Assembly (NCBI GenBank): GCA_004557805.1
Contig: SFFS01000175.1
Coordinates: forward strand, 1-5,118
Length of the DNA stretch: 5,118 nucleotides
Direction of reading: 5' to 3'
Source: Clostridiales bacterium
GTDB taxonomy: Bacteria; Bacillota; Clostridia; Christensenellales; Aristaeellaceae
The notes under the pieces were generated by a model. It saw nothing but the letters and a program-made list of their open reading frames with translations. It did not search any database and was not told where the DNA came from. Below are positions 1 to 5,118 of this stretch, one piece after another (the stretch's first letter is position 1; each line of letters opens with the position of its first letter). A program made the translations under genes and the position numbers.

Positions 1-5
1 AAATA

Positions 6-1361
6 TCAGATGCCGAGCAGCTTCGTGGCAAAGCCGAAATACACCAGCAGCGCCAGCGCGTCGACAATCGTCGTGATGAACGGGCTGGCCATGACGGCCG
101 GGTCGAAGCCGATCTTTTTGGCAAGCATCGGCAGCGTGCCGCCGACCAGTTTGGCCAGCACGACGGTGACCACCAGCGTCAGCGAAACGACCAGCGCTAC
201 GGAAACGCCCACGCGGTCAAAGAACAGCGCCTTGAGGAACGCGCACGCGGCCAGCGCAACGCCGCACAGGATCGATACGCGCGCCTCGCGCCAGACGACC
301 TTGGGCAGATCGGAAAATTCGATCTCTCCCAGCGAAATACCGCGGATGATCGTTACGGACGACTGACTGCCCGCGTTGCCCGACGTATCCATCAGCATCG
401 GGATGAACGAGGTGAGCGCCACGCAGACCGACAGCGCGTCCTCAAACTTGGTGATGATGATGCCGGTGAACGTGGCGGAAACCATCAGCAGCAGCAGCCA
501 CGGAATGCGGTTTTTGAAAATCGTAAACACCGACGTGCGCAGATAGGGCTTATCGCCCGGCGTGATAGCGGCCATCTTGGCGATATCCTCGCTGGCCTCG
601 TCTTCGAGGACGTCGATCGCGTCGTCGACCGTAACGATGCCGACCAGGCGATTTTCCGCATCGACCACGGGCAGCGCGTTGAAGTCGTATTCCTTCAGCG
701 CATGCGCGGCGGCCTCTTTATCGTCGAGCGTGTTGACGGACACGACGTGCGACTGCATGACGTTTTCCATCGTCTCCTCGTCGTTTGCGCGCAGAATGGC
801 GCGCAGGGAAGCCACGCCAATCAGCTTGCGGCCTGCGTCGACCACATAGCACAGATCAACCGTTTCCTGATCGTTGCCGGTACGGCGAATGAGCGCGATG
901 GCCTCGGCCACCGTGTCGCTCGCGTGCAGGCTGACGAACTCGGTCGTCATGATGCTGCCGGCGCTGTCCTCGGGATATTTGAGCAGCTCGTTGATGGTGC
1001 GGCGCGCCTCGGGCGAAGCCTGCTCGAGAATGCGGTGCACGACGTTGGCGGGCATTTCTTCGACAAGATCCGCCGCGTCGTCCATCGACATTTCCTCAAC
1101 GATGGCCTTTAATTCAATATCCGACAGGCCGCGAATGAGCGCCTCCTGCAGTTCCGCGTCCAGTTCGATGAAAACCTCCGCCGCCGTCTCCTTGGGCAGC
1201 AGGCGGAAAAGCAGCGGGCGCGCTTCTTCGGGCAGCACCTCGAAAAGCCCGGCGACCTGAACAGGCTGCAGGGTCAACAAAAGATCGCGCAGGGAACCGG
1301 TTCTTTTCTTCTCCCACAGCGCGACGACTGTTTTTTCCAGAGAATACGTATTTTCAGGCAT
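6..1361 (-). CDS. mgtE: Magnesium transporter MgtE (CBS-domain gated Mg2+ channel)
   Basis: This 451-aa protein matches the usual MgtE length. By family knowledge it is a homodimeric inner-membrane Mg2+ channel that closes when its cytosolic domains bind Mg2+. In order it shows an N-terminal superhelical MgtE_N domain (about 20-130, with the acidic MSMDDAADLVEEMP stretch at 91-104), a CBS pair (about 137-195 and 200-253), a connecting plug helix (EDEASEDIAKMAAI, 253-266), and five hydrophobic segments (about 286-305, 309-324, 362-381, 386-412, 428-449). The pore signature DTSGNAGSQSS lies at 325-335, and the conserved pore aspartate is D434 in FITTIVDALALL. The frame could start 10 codons earlier, but those codons overlap the AAGGAAGGAGA ribosome binding site, so ATG at 1361 is preferred. 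It lies downstream of murI on the same strand but has its own promoter and long leader. No truncation is visible, and the TGA stop is in the window. Confidence 0.96.
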   Translation of the reverse strand: MPENTYSLEKTVVALWEKKRTGSLRDLLLTLQPVQVAGLFEVLPEEARPLLFRLLPKETAAEVFIELDAELQEALIRGLSDIELKAIVEEMSMDDAADLVEEMPANVVHRILEQASPEARRTINELLKYPEDSAGSIMTTEFVSLHASDTVAEAIALIRRTGNDQETVDLCYVVDAGRKLIGVASLRAILRANDEETMENVMQSHVVSVNTLDDKEAAAHALKEYDFNALPVVDAENRLVGIVTVDDAIDVLEDEASEDIAKMAAITPGDKPYLRTSVFTIFKNRIPWLLLLMVSATFTGIIITKFEDALSVCVALTSFIPMLMDTSGNAGSQSSVTIIRGISLGEIEFSDLPKVVWREARVSILCGVALAACAFLKALFFDRVGVSVALVVSLTLVVTVVLAKLVGGTLPMLAKKIGFDPAVMASPFITTIVDALALLVYFGFATKLLGI

Positions 1362-1370
1362 GGCTAACCG

Positions 1371-1380
1371 TCTCCTTCCT
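1371..1380 (-). promoter_or_regulatory. Ribosome binding site of mgtE
   Basis: On the minus strand this reads AGGAAGGAGA and ends 9 nt before the ATG at 1361. It fixes the MPENT start. The in-frame upstream ATG at 1391 would put this site inside the coding sequence and has no comparable site of its own. Confidence 0.85.
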
Positions 1381-1460
1381 TTTTTTAGCACAATCCATCC
1401 TTGGGTTCAAAAAGGGACAGGAACACGGTACGTCGAATTCTGCTCAAGCACACGTAAACA

Positions 1461-1490
1461 AATCCATCGCGCCTTCGCGGCGCGTGGATT
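1461..1490 (-). terminator. Terminator-like hairpin in the mgtE leader (possible attenuator)
   Basis: The arms AATCCA-CGCGCC and GGCGCG-A-TGGATT form 12 base pairs with a single bulged base and a GCGAA loop. On the minus strand the next bases are TGTTTACG, so the hairpin runs into ATTTGTTT, a moderate U-tract. It lies about 100 nt before the mgtE start and well after the promoter, which suits conditional termination. The U-tract is interrupted, so termination may be weak. On the plus strand it is followed by TTTTCAG, but no gene there needs a terminator. Confidence 0.5.
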
Positions 1491-1521
1491 TTCAGATGCG
1501 CAAGGCTATTGACTCAGAAAC

Positions 1522-1610
1522 GGTTGACAACGGGACGACGTTCGCCCGCGCGGCGCAACCCTGGGTCCTGCGGCGCACCTGTGCAACTGCCAGCGTCCAT
1601 CCCGTTCACC
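1522..1610 (-). ncRNA. Branched RNA domain in the mgtE leader
   Basis: On the minus strand, GGTGA, ACGGGA and GACG (1610-1594) pair in order with CGTC, TCCCGT and TCAACC (1540-1522), interrupted only by small bulges. This makes a closing stem of about 15 base pairs. The enclosed 53 nt can fold into smaller helices: GGC..GCA-CAGG-TGC-GCC, a hairpin in GCAGGACCCAGGGTTGC, and CGCC-GCGCG-GGCG. The pairing was worked out by eye, not by energy calculation. It resembles a multi-helix junction aptamer, but the ligand and class are unknown. Confidence 0.4.
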
Positions 1611-1643
1611 TCGCTTTTATCGGATTCTTATAGGAACCAATCC

Positions 1644-1673
1644 ATTATATGCCTTTTTCGGCGCGTGCGTCAA
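1644..1673 (-). promoter_or_regulatory. Sigma-A promoter of mgtE
   Basis: On the minus strand the -35 box TTGACG (1673-1668) and a perfect -10 box TATAAT (1649-1644) are separated by 18 bp. The start of transcription is expected near 1637. The -35 box begins only 15 bp after the murI stop codon. No terminator is visible between them, so read-through from murI may add to mgtE expression. Confidence 0.85.
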
Positions 1674-1687
1674 CCCTTTTGCCGCCA

Positions 1688-2497
1688 TTAAATAGAAAGT
1701 TTTTCCACGCTGTCGGGCGGCGTCAGCTTCAGGCGCGCGGCCACTTTTTCATATACGGCCGGTTCGCCGGAGGTATAGATTTCAAACCGCCCCTTCTCTC
1801 CAGACGCGGCGGGTTTTACGAGGTTTTCCGCGCTGAGCGCGATGGAAACGGCCAGCGCTTCCTCTCGGGCGGGGTCGATCAGCTTCACAAACGGGAAGCA
1901 GGCGCGGAAGTTTTCTTCAACGATCGGGTAGTGCGTGCAGCCGAGAATCAGGTGCGTCACCGGTTCGCGCGCGATCACATCGCCCACCTGAGCGAAAATT
2001 TCAGCATTGATGGCCGCATTGTCGAACGCGCCGCAGTCGACCAGTCCCGCAAGGTTCGGGCTGCCCTTTGCAACGACCTGCACATCCGGGCAGAGCGCGT
2101 GGATGCGCTTTTCATAGCAGCCGGACCGCACGGTAAATTCCGTCGCCAACAGGCCCACCTTTTTTGCACCGCAGCGGCGAACCGCCTGCGCCGCAGGCGC
2201 AATGATTGTAAACAGCGGCACGCCGAAATCGCGCGGCGCGCTGTCGACGAGCGCCGAGGTAGTGTTGCACGCCACGACGACGGCCTTCACGCCCTTCCCC
2301 TTCAGGAACGCAACGTTGCGCGCCAGCAGCGCCTCCAGCTCCTCGCGGGAGCGGTTGCCGTAGGGACAGTTCGCGCCGTCGCCAAAGTAAACAATATCCT
2401 CGCCGGGCAGCAGCTTTTGCAGCTCGCGCACGACGGTCAGCCCGCCCACGCCGGAATCCGTCACGCCGATGGGCGCGTTTTTCAAGCTCTGATCCAT
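1688..2497 (-). CDS. murI: Glutamate racemase
   Basis: This 269-aa cytosolic enzyme has the usual family length. It interconverts L- and D-glutamate to supply D-Glu for peptidoglycan. Family motifs appear in order: GVTDSGVGGLTV (11-22, with the catalytic-site D14 and S15), YFGDGANCPYG (37-47), VACNTTSA with the first catalytic cysteine C77, LLATEFTVRSG (116-126), and ILGCTHYPI with the second catalytic cysteine C187 and H189. Family members more often have F or I where this one has T13, a mild oddity. The start at 2497 follows AAAGGGAAG on the minus strand with 6-7 nt spacing. A promoter with an extended -10 lies just upstream, and the gene is divergent from the amidohydrolase operon. mgtE follows on the same strand after a 326-bp gap. 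Confidence 0.96.
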   Translation of the reverse strand: MDQSLKNAPIGVTDSGVGGLTVVRELQKLLPGEDIVYFGDGANCPYGNRSREELEALLARNVAFLKGKGVKAVVVACNTTSALVDSAPRDFGVPLFTIIAPAAQAVRRCGAKKVGLLATEFTVRSGCYEKRIHALCPDVQVVAKGSPNLAGLVDCGAFDNAAINAEIFAQVGDVIAREPVTHLILGCTHYPIVEENFRACFPFVKLIDPAREEALAVSIALSAENLVKPAASGEKGRFEIYTSGEPAVYEKVAARLKLTPPDSVEKLSI

Positions 2498-2541
2498 TTG
2501 CTTCCCTTTCCGTCCGCCGGAAGTTTCTTTATCGCTTCCTT

Positions 2542-2570
2542 TTTATACCACAAATCTGGCAAAGAGTAAA
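2542..2570 (-). promoter_or_regulatory. Promoter of murI (extended -10)
   Basis: On the minus strand the -35 box TTTACT (2570-2565) and the -10 box TATAAA (2547-2542) are 17 bp apart. A TGG directly before the -10 gives the extended TGnTATAA form, which compensates for the weaker -35. The start is expected near 2535, which gives a leader of about 38 nt. Confidence 0.75.
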
Positions 2571-2750
2571 GGCTGCTTTTGCCCACGACGCGCAAGCGCG
2601 CCGTGGGTACGCCGTCTGCGGAGCGCTGCCGAGCCGAACATCGCGGATCGTTCGCCGCGCTGCTCTGTCGCGCTTTCGGCCTTCGCCGCCGCGTTTCCGG
2701 CGGTATGCCCCAGTTCGTCCGCCGCGCTCTCCCTCCGCTAATTCTTCCTG
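2571..2750. other. Divergent intergenic spacer with two GC-rich hairpins, no gene seen
   Basis: This stretch separates the murI and amidohydrolase promoters. The plus-strand frame is open through it, but the amidohydrolase promoter lies downstream of that frame's start, so the frame is not a gene extension. Two inverted repeats stand out. One at 2582-2607 has CCCACG and CGTGGG outer arms, an A/C mismatch, inner CGCG pairs and a CAAG loop. One at 2686-2703 has CCGCCG and CGGCGG arms with a 6-nt loop. Neither is followed by a T-tract, so they do not look like terminators. I saw no operator I could name. Confidence 0.4.
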
Positions 2751-2779
2751 TTGACCTTCTCCCGTTCTTACGCTATGAT
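2751..2779 (+). promoter_or_regulatory. Sigma-A promoter of the amidohydrolase operon
   Basis: A -35 box TTGACC (2751-2756) and a -10 box TATGAT (2774-2779) are separated by 17 bp. The start is expected near 2786, which gives a leader of about 36 nt. The promoter rules out the open frame that begins at 2579 as the true protein start. Confidence 0.82.
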
Positions 2780-2804
2780 ACCCATGTCAGTGCAAATACA
2801 ACAG

Positions 2805-2810
2805 AAAGGA
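2805..2810 (+). promoter_or_regulatory. Ribosome binding site of the amidohydrolase gene
   Basis: AAAGGA lies 11 nt before the ATG at 2822. The spacing is slightly long but within range. Together with the promoter it decides the start. Confidence 0.65.
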
Positions 2811-2821
2811 AATTCTCCCCT

Positions 2822-4111
2822 ATGCTGTTTGAAGACGTTTCAGTGCTCCTGCCCGAAGGGCTGCGCATGCATTATTATGTCGCCACGGAGGGCGAACGGA
2901 TCGCCTATCTCGGCGCGAAGCGCCCCGAAAAAAACTACGGCGAAACCATTCGCGGCGCGCACAGGCTGCTCGTGCCCGCCTTTTACAACTGCCACAGCCA
3001 CACCGCCATGACGCTCATGCGCGGCTATGGCGAAAACCTCAAGCTGCAGGACTGGCTTACCACGCGCATTTTCCCCTTCGAAGGCCATCTCGATGAGGAA
3101 GCCATTTATTGGGGCACACTGCTGGGCGCGGCCGAAATGCTGCGCTTCGGCATCGCCGGCACGACGGACATGTATTTCAACCTCGATGTGGAAGCGCGCG
3201 CTTTCGGCGAAGCCGGCGCGAAGGCGAACCTCTCTAACGGCGTGACGATGTTCGACGCGCCCGAATACGAGGCCATGCACTCCGTGCAGGAAACGCGCAG
3301 CGCCATGCGCAGCCTCGACGGCGCATACGACGGCAGAATCAGGATCGATTTCTCGCTGCACGCCGAATATACTTCCACAGAAAAAATCGTGCGGCAGCTT
3401 GTGGACGATATGCACGCCGCGCCCGGCGGCCGCGTACATGTGCATGTGAGCGAAACGAAGCGCGAACACGAAGAATGCAAGGCGCGCCATGGCGGCCGCA
3501 CGCCCGCAAGGTATCTGTACGATTGCGGTCTGTTCGACCTGCCTGCCACCGCCGCGCACTGCGTCTGGTCGGAACCGGAAGACCTGGACATTTTCCGCGA
3601 AAAGGGCGTGACCATCGCGCATTGCCCCAAATCGAACCTGAAGCTGGCCAGCGGCGTGCTCGACGTGCCGCGCGCCTGGAAGCATGGCGTCGCGGTCGGC
3701 ATGGGCACCGACGGAACAGCCAGCAACAACAACCTCAACATGCTGGAAGAGATTCGCGTTTTTGCGCTCACTCAGCGCGTACGCGCTGACGATCCGACCG
3801 TCATCACGCCCGAGGAAGCCTTCCATGCCGCGTCTCGCGTGGGCGCGCTTTCGCAGGGACGCGCCGATTGCGGCGAAATCCGCGAAGGCTTCAAAGCCGA
3901 TCTGGCGCTCTACGACCTCGACACGCCGTGGTGCGCGCCAGAGCATAACATGCTCAACAACCTGTTCTGGTCGGCCTGCGGCACGGACGTACTGCTCACG
4001 ATGGTCGACGGCAAGGTCGTCTACCGCGAGGGCGTATGGCCCACGATCGACGTGGAAAAGGCAAAGGCCGAAGCGGAGCGCGTCAAGAACAAAATCCTTT
4101 CTCAGCTATAA
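2822..4111 (+). CDS. mtaD: MtaD-type amidohydrolase (probable 5'-methylthioadenosine/S-adenosylhomocysteine deaminase)
   Basis: This 429-aa cytosolic metal-dependent hydrolase belongs to the amidohydrolase superfamily. MtaD members deaminate methylthioadenosine and S-adenosylhomocysteine to their inosine forms. A short N-terminal beta-sandwich strand set leads to VPAFYNCHSHTAMTLMRGY with metal ligands H58 and H60. HVHVSET supplies metal ligand H208 and catalytic E211. AAHC supplies H246, and GMGTDGTASNNN supplies metal ligand D297. The C-terminal GEIREGFKADLALYD (351-365) is the typical return to the sandwich domain. The start at 2822 rests on the promoter and ribosome binding site; longer in-frame starts lie upstream of the promoter. 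The hydrolase gene follows after 20 bp. Related families (SsnA-like, guanine or triazine deaminases) share these motifs, so the fold and chemistry are sure but the substrate is inferred. Confidence 0.85.
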   Translation: MLFEDVSVLLPEGLRMHYYVATEGERIAYLGAKRPEKNYGETIRGAHRLLVPAFYNCHSHTAMTLMRGYGENLKLQDWLTTRIFPFEGHLDEEAIYWGTLLGAAEMLRFGIAGTTDMYFNLDVEARAFGEAGAKANLSNGVTMFDAPEYEAMHSVQETRSAMRSLDGAYDGRIRIDFSLHAEYTSTEKIVRQLVDDMHAAPGGRVHVHVSETKREHEECKARHGGRTPARYLYDCGLFDLPATAAHCVWSEPEDLDIFREKGVTIAHCPKSNLKLASGVLDVPRAWKHGVAVGMGTDGTASNNNLNMLEEIRVFALTQRVRADDPTVITPEEAFHAASRVGALSQGRADCGEIREGFKADLALYDLDTPWCAPEHNMLNNLFWSACGTDVLLTMVDGKVVYREGVWPTIDVEKAKAEAERVKNKILSQL

Positions 4112-4118
4112 AGGAAAC

Positions 4119-4124
4119 GGAGGG
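4119..4124 (+). promoter_or_regulatory. Ribosome binding site of the gamma-glutamyl hydrolase-like gene
   Basis: GGAGGG lies 7 nt before the ATG at 4132, close to ideal. It selects this start over the in-frame ATG at 4036, which lies inside the upstream gene. Confidence 0.8.
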
Positions 4125-4131
4125 CAGCGCC

Positions 4132-4788
4132 ATGAAAACCATTCTCATCGCCGGAAACCGCACGCAGAAGGAAACCGGCATGCGCAGCACCTATTCCCGC
4201 GCCGTGCTGGCGGCGGGCGGACTGCCGGTTCTCGCCTCAGTGGAAACGGAAGCGCAGGCAGCGCTGTACGCCGCGGCGTTCGACGCGCTGATTCTTCCGG
4301 GCGGCGGCGACCTGCCCGCAGAGCTGTTCGGCCAGCAGCCGCATCCATCGATCGAGTGCGACGACCCCGCGCGCGATCTGTCCGACCGTCTGCTGTGGGA
4401 AGCGTTCCACGCGGCGGGCAAACGCGTGCTCGGCATTTGCCGCGGCTGTCAGGCGGTGAACGTATTCTGCGGCGGCACGCTGCATCAGCATCTACCCGAT
4501 GCGTTCGATCCGGTTCTTTGGCATTCCGGCAACGGCAAAGGGCGGCACGCGGTTTTTGTGGAGGAATCGAGCGCGCTGGCGCGCGTTTTCGGGGCTGGCG
4601 CGCAGCGCTGCAATTCCAATCATCATCAGGCGGTCGATCAGCCCGGTGAGGGGCTGCGGATTGTCGCGCACGCCCCCGACGGCGTGGTCGAAGCGCTCGA
4701 GGGCGAGAACACGCTGCTGGTGCAGTTTCATCCGGAAATCATGGGCGACGAAGGGATCGGCATTTTCCGCTGGATATTGGAGGACTGA
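4132..4788 (+). CDS. Class I glutamine amidotransferase-like hydrolase (peptidase C26, gamma-glutamyl-gamma-aminobutyrate hydrolase type)
   Basis: This 218-aa cytosolic enzyme has the class I glutamine amidotransferase fold. Its C26 relatives, such as PuuD, cleave gamma-glutamyl amides such as gamma-Glu-GABA. It shows ILPGGGD (54-60), the nucleophile elbow GICRGCQ with C103, GGTLHQHL (114-121), NHHQAVD (163-169), the family phrase PDGVVEALEG (182-191), and QFHPE with catalytic H200 and E202, so the Cys-His-Glu triad is complete. It is shorter than E. coli PuuD, and the usual GGGDVDP reads GGGDLPA, so the substrate may differ. It sits 20 bp after the mtaD-like gene and probably shares its promoter. 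Its 3' end is echoed by two decayed copies directly downstream. No clear terminator follows. Confidence 0.88.
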   Translation: MKTILIAGNRTQKETGMRSTYSRAVLAAGGLPVLASVETEAQAALYAAAFDALILPGGGDLPAELFGQQPHPSIECDDPARDLSDRLLWEAFHAAGKRVLGICRGCQAVNVFCGGTLHQHLPDAFDPVLWHSGNGKGRHAVFVEESSALARVFGAGAQRCNSNHHQAVDQPGEGLRIVAHAPDGVVEALEGENTLLVQFHPEIMGDEGIGIFRWILED

Positions 4789-4807
4789 GGGCGCGGCAAG
4801 GGCTGTT

Positions 4808-5118
4808 ATGTTTTCCAAAATATGGCGGCGGCGAAGGAGCGAATCACCGTGCATTCCTCCGACGGCGCAGTCGAAGCGCTCGAGGAGCGAACACACAAAG
4901 AATAGATTGGCCTTTCCCTTCAGATTGCGGAGCGTTGAAAGTGTGGCAAGCGCTGGTGTGTTTCCAATAGAATGTGCAAGCAGCAGCGAGGGGCGAATCA
5001 CCACATATACCTCGGCGGCGCAGCCAAAGCGCTTGAGGGGCGAACACACAAAGAATAGATTGGCCTTTCCCTTCAGATTGCGGAGCGCTGAAGATGTTGC
5101 AATCACTGTTGTGCTTCC
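4808..5118 (+). CDS. Possible repeat-encoded open frame of unknown function, partial at the window edge
   Basis: A frame opens at ATG 4808 and stays free of stops for 103 codons to the window edge. AAGGG lies 5 nt before the ATG. It crosses both repeat units in a different frame from the hydrolase relics and carries EHTKNRLAFPFRLRS twice, at a 51-codon period. The sequence is rich in Arg and Ser, with no domain, signal peptide or membrane segment that I recognise. Because an open frame of this length can arise by chance in GC-rich repeats, and because the antisense strand is also open here, I consider this a weak candidate. Confidence 0.2.
   Translation, partial: MFSKIWRRRRSESPCIPPTAQSKRSRSEHTKNRLAFPFRLRSVESVASAGVFPIECASSSEGRITTYTSAAQPKRLRGEHTKNRLAFPFRLRSAEDVAITVVL
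4837..4938 (+). pseudogene. Decayed copy 1 of the hydrolase C-terminus
   Basis: In the frame matching the gene this reads ERITVHSSDGAVEALEERT, then HKE, a stop, IGLSLQIAER and a stop. The intact gene has LRIVAHAPDGVVEALEG and ends EGIGIFRWILED plus stop. The alignment is colinear, with the final TGA in register. Eleven codons are missing between the two blocks, which removes the catalytic QFHPE segment, and there is an internal TAG at 4903-4905. It cannot make an active enzyme. The second block aligns at 24 of 39 bases ungapped, much weaker than the first block, so that part of the homology is less certain. Confidence 0.6.
4991..5091 (+). pseudogene. Decayed copy 2 of the hydrolase C-terminus
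   Basis: This is the second unit, closely related to copy 1. It shares the same 11-codon deletion, the same internal TAG and the same final TGA (5089-5091). A single-base deletion relative to copy 1, within 5003-5014, shifts the frame of the ITVH..DGAVEALE block, so it is more decayed. The shared deletion implies that copies 1 and 2 came from one already-deleted unit. Confidence 0.55.

Larger units (their letters stand above)
1362..1637 (-). promoter_or_regulatory. Long structured 5' leader of mgtE, candidate metal-responsive riboswitch
   Basis: The predicted transcription start near 1637 leaves about 275 nt of untranslated RNA before mgtE. Reading 5' to 3' on the minus strand, it holds a small 5' hairpin (GGATT at 1643-1639 with AATCC at 1626-1622, if transcription starts that far upstream), a branched domain closed by a long stem (1610-1594 with 1540-1522), a strong hairpin at 1490-1461 followed by a U-rich run, and the ribosome binding site. 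Many Bacillota mgtE genes carry an M-box Mg2+ riboswitch with this kind of terminator platform. I see AGGTGA and ACGCTG in M-box-like order, but not the rest of the conserved M-box core. The class is therefore left open. No open frame in this stretch looks like a gene. Confidence 0.55.
4786..5118 (+). repeat. Tandem array of about 150-bp units derived from the 3' end of the upstream hydrolase gene
   Basis: Starting at the hydrolase TGA (4786), a flank beginning TGAgggcGcGGCAAG recurs as TGAaagtGtGGCAAG at 4936 and, less exactly, at 5089. The spacings are 150 and 153 bp. CGAATCACC recurs at 4840 and 4994. A 48-bp core is identical at 4887-4934 and 5040-5087. The section at 4849-4884 matches the gene at 4666-4701 in 30 of 36 positions without gaps. 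The last unit runs into the window edge, so the copy number is unknown. No transposase or terminal inverted repeats are visible, and the array does not have CRISPR geometry. Confidence 0.85.

Noticed and set aside
1509..1529. TTGACT and TTGACA on the plus strand as possible -35 boxes
   Set aside because: No -10 element occurs at a suitable distance downstream, and no plus-strand gene follows before the murI 3' end.
1362..1637. Firm M-box call for the mgtE leader
   Set aside because: Only AGGTGA and ACGCTG match the remembered consensus. The GCTGCTGCCC and GACGCCAA core elements are missing, so naming the class would go beyond the evidence.
1509..1691. Small plus-strand open frame in the mgtE leader region
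   Set aside because: There is no convincing ribosome binding site or promoter, the composition is Arg/Pro-rich, and it runs antisense to the mgtE promoter and leader.
1649..2569. Plus-strand open frame of about 306 codons opposite murI
   Set aside because: It is the antisense shadow of murI, whose full catalytic motif set is on the minus strand. GC-rich codon use keeps the opposite strand open.
2840..3946. Minus-strand open frame of about 368 codons opposite the amidohydrolase
   Set aside because: It is the antisense shadow of a gene with complete metal-binding motifs. The translation is His/Ala/Arg-rich with no recognisable domain.
3684..4649. Plus-strand open frame overlapping the end of the amidohydrolase and the start of the hydrolase
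   Set aside because: It is out of frame with both real genes, and its Arg/Ser-rich composition is typical of a shifted reading of GC-rich genes.
4887..5087. CRISPR-like direct repeat
   Set aside because: There are only two copies of the 48-bp core, separated by about 105 bp that is itself homologous between units. This is a tandem duplication, not repeat-spacer architecture, and no cas gene is present.
4492..5106. Minus-strand open frame of 204 codons across the repeats and the hydrolase 3' half
   Set aside because: It starts at a GTG near the window edge, overlaps the constrained catalytic part of the hydrolase in antisense, and owes its internal repeats to the DNA repeat. It is kept only as an observation in the findings.

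Overview
The window is about 5.1 kb of bacterial chromosome with roughly 60% G+C, judged by eye. It is densely coding and uses clean sigma-A type promoters and AGGAGG-like ribosome binding sites. The gene content (MgtE, MurI with the YFGD..NCPYG signature, an MtaD-type amidohydrolase, a C26-type glutamine-amidotransferase-fold peptidase) and the promoter style suggest a moderately high-G+C member of the Bacillota, plausibly a gut Clostridia lineage. That placement is inference.

Layout: the left half reads on the minus strand. murI (glutamate racemase, 1688-2497) is followed by mgtE (CBS-gated Mg2+ channel, 6-1361). mgtE has its own near-consensus promoter just past the murI stop. A leader of about 275 nt separates that promoter from the mgtE start, and it contains a branched structured domain followed by a terminator-like hairpin. 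This is the architecture of a transcription-attenuation riboswitch, but I could not match it to the M-box or any other named class.

The right half reads on the plus strand from a divergent promoter at 2751-2779. A probable two-gene operon holds an MtaD-like amidohydrolase (2822-4111) and, 20 bp later, a gamma-glutamyl-type class I GATase hydrolase (4132-4788). MTA deamination and gamma-glutamyl-GABA hydrolysis both touch polyamine metabolism, so a salvage role is possible but unproven.

The oddest part is the right edge, 4789-5118. Two tandem units of about 150 bp follow the hydrolase stop codon. Each resembles the 3' end of that gene plus its downstream flank, and both lack the codons for the catalytic His-Glu pair. 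The two units share a perfectly identical 48-bp core while the surrounding sequence has diverged. The array reaches the window edge and may continue beyond it. No IS element, CRISPR, tRNA or rRNA was seen.
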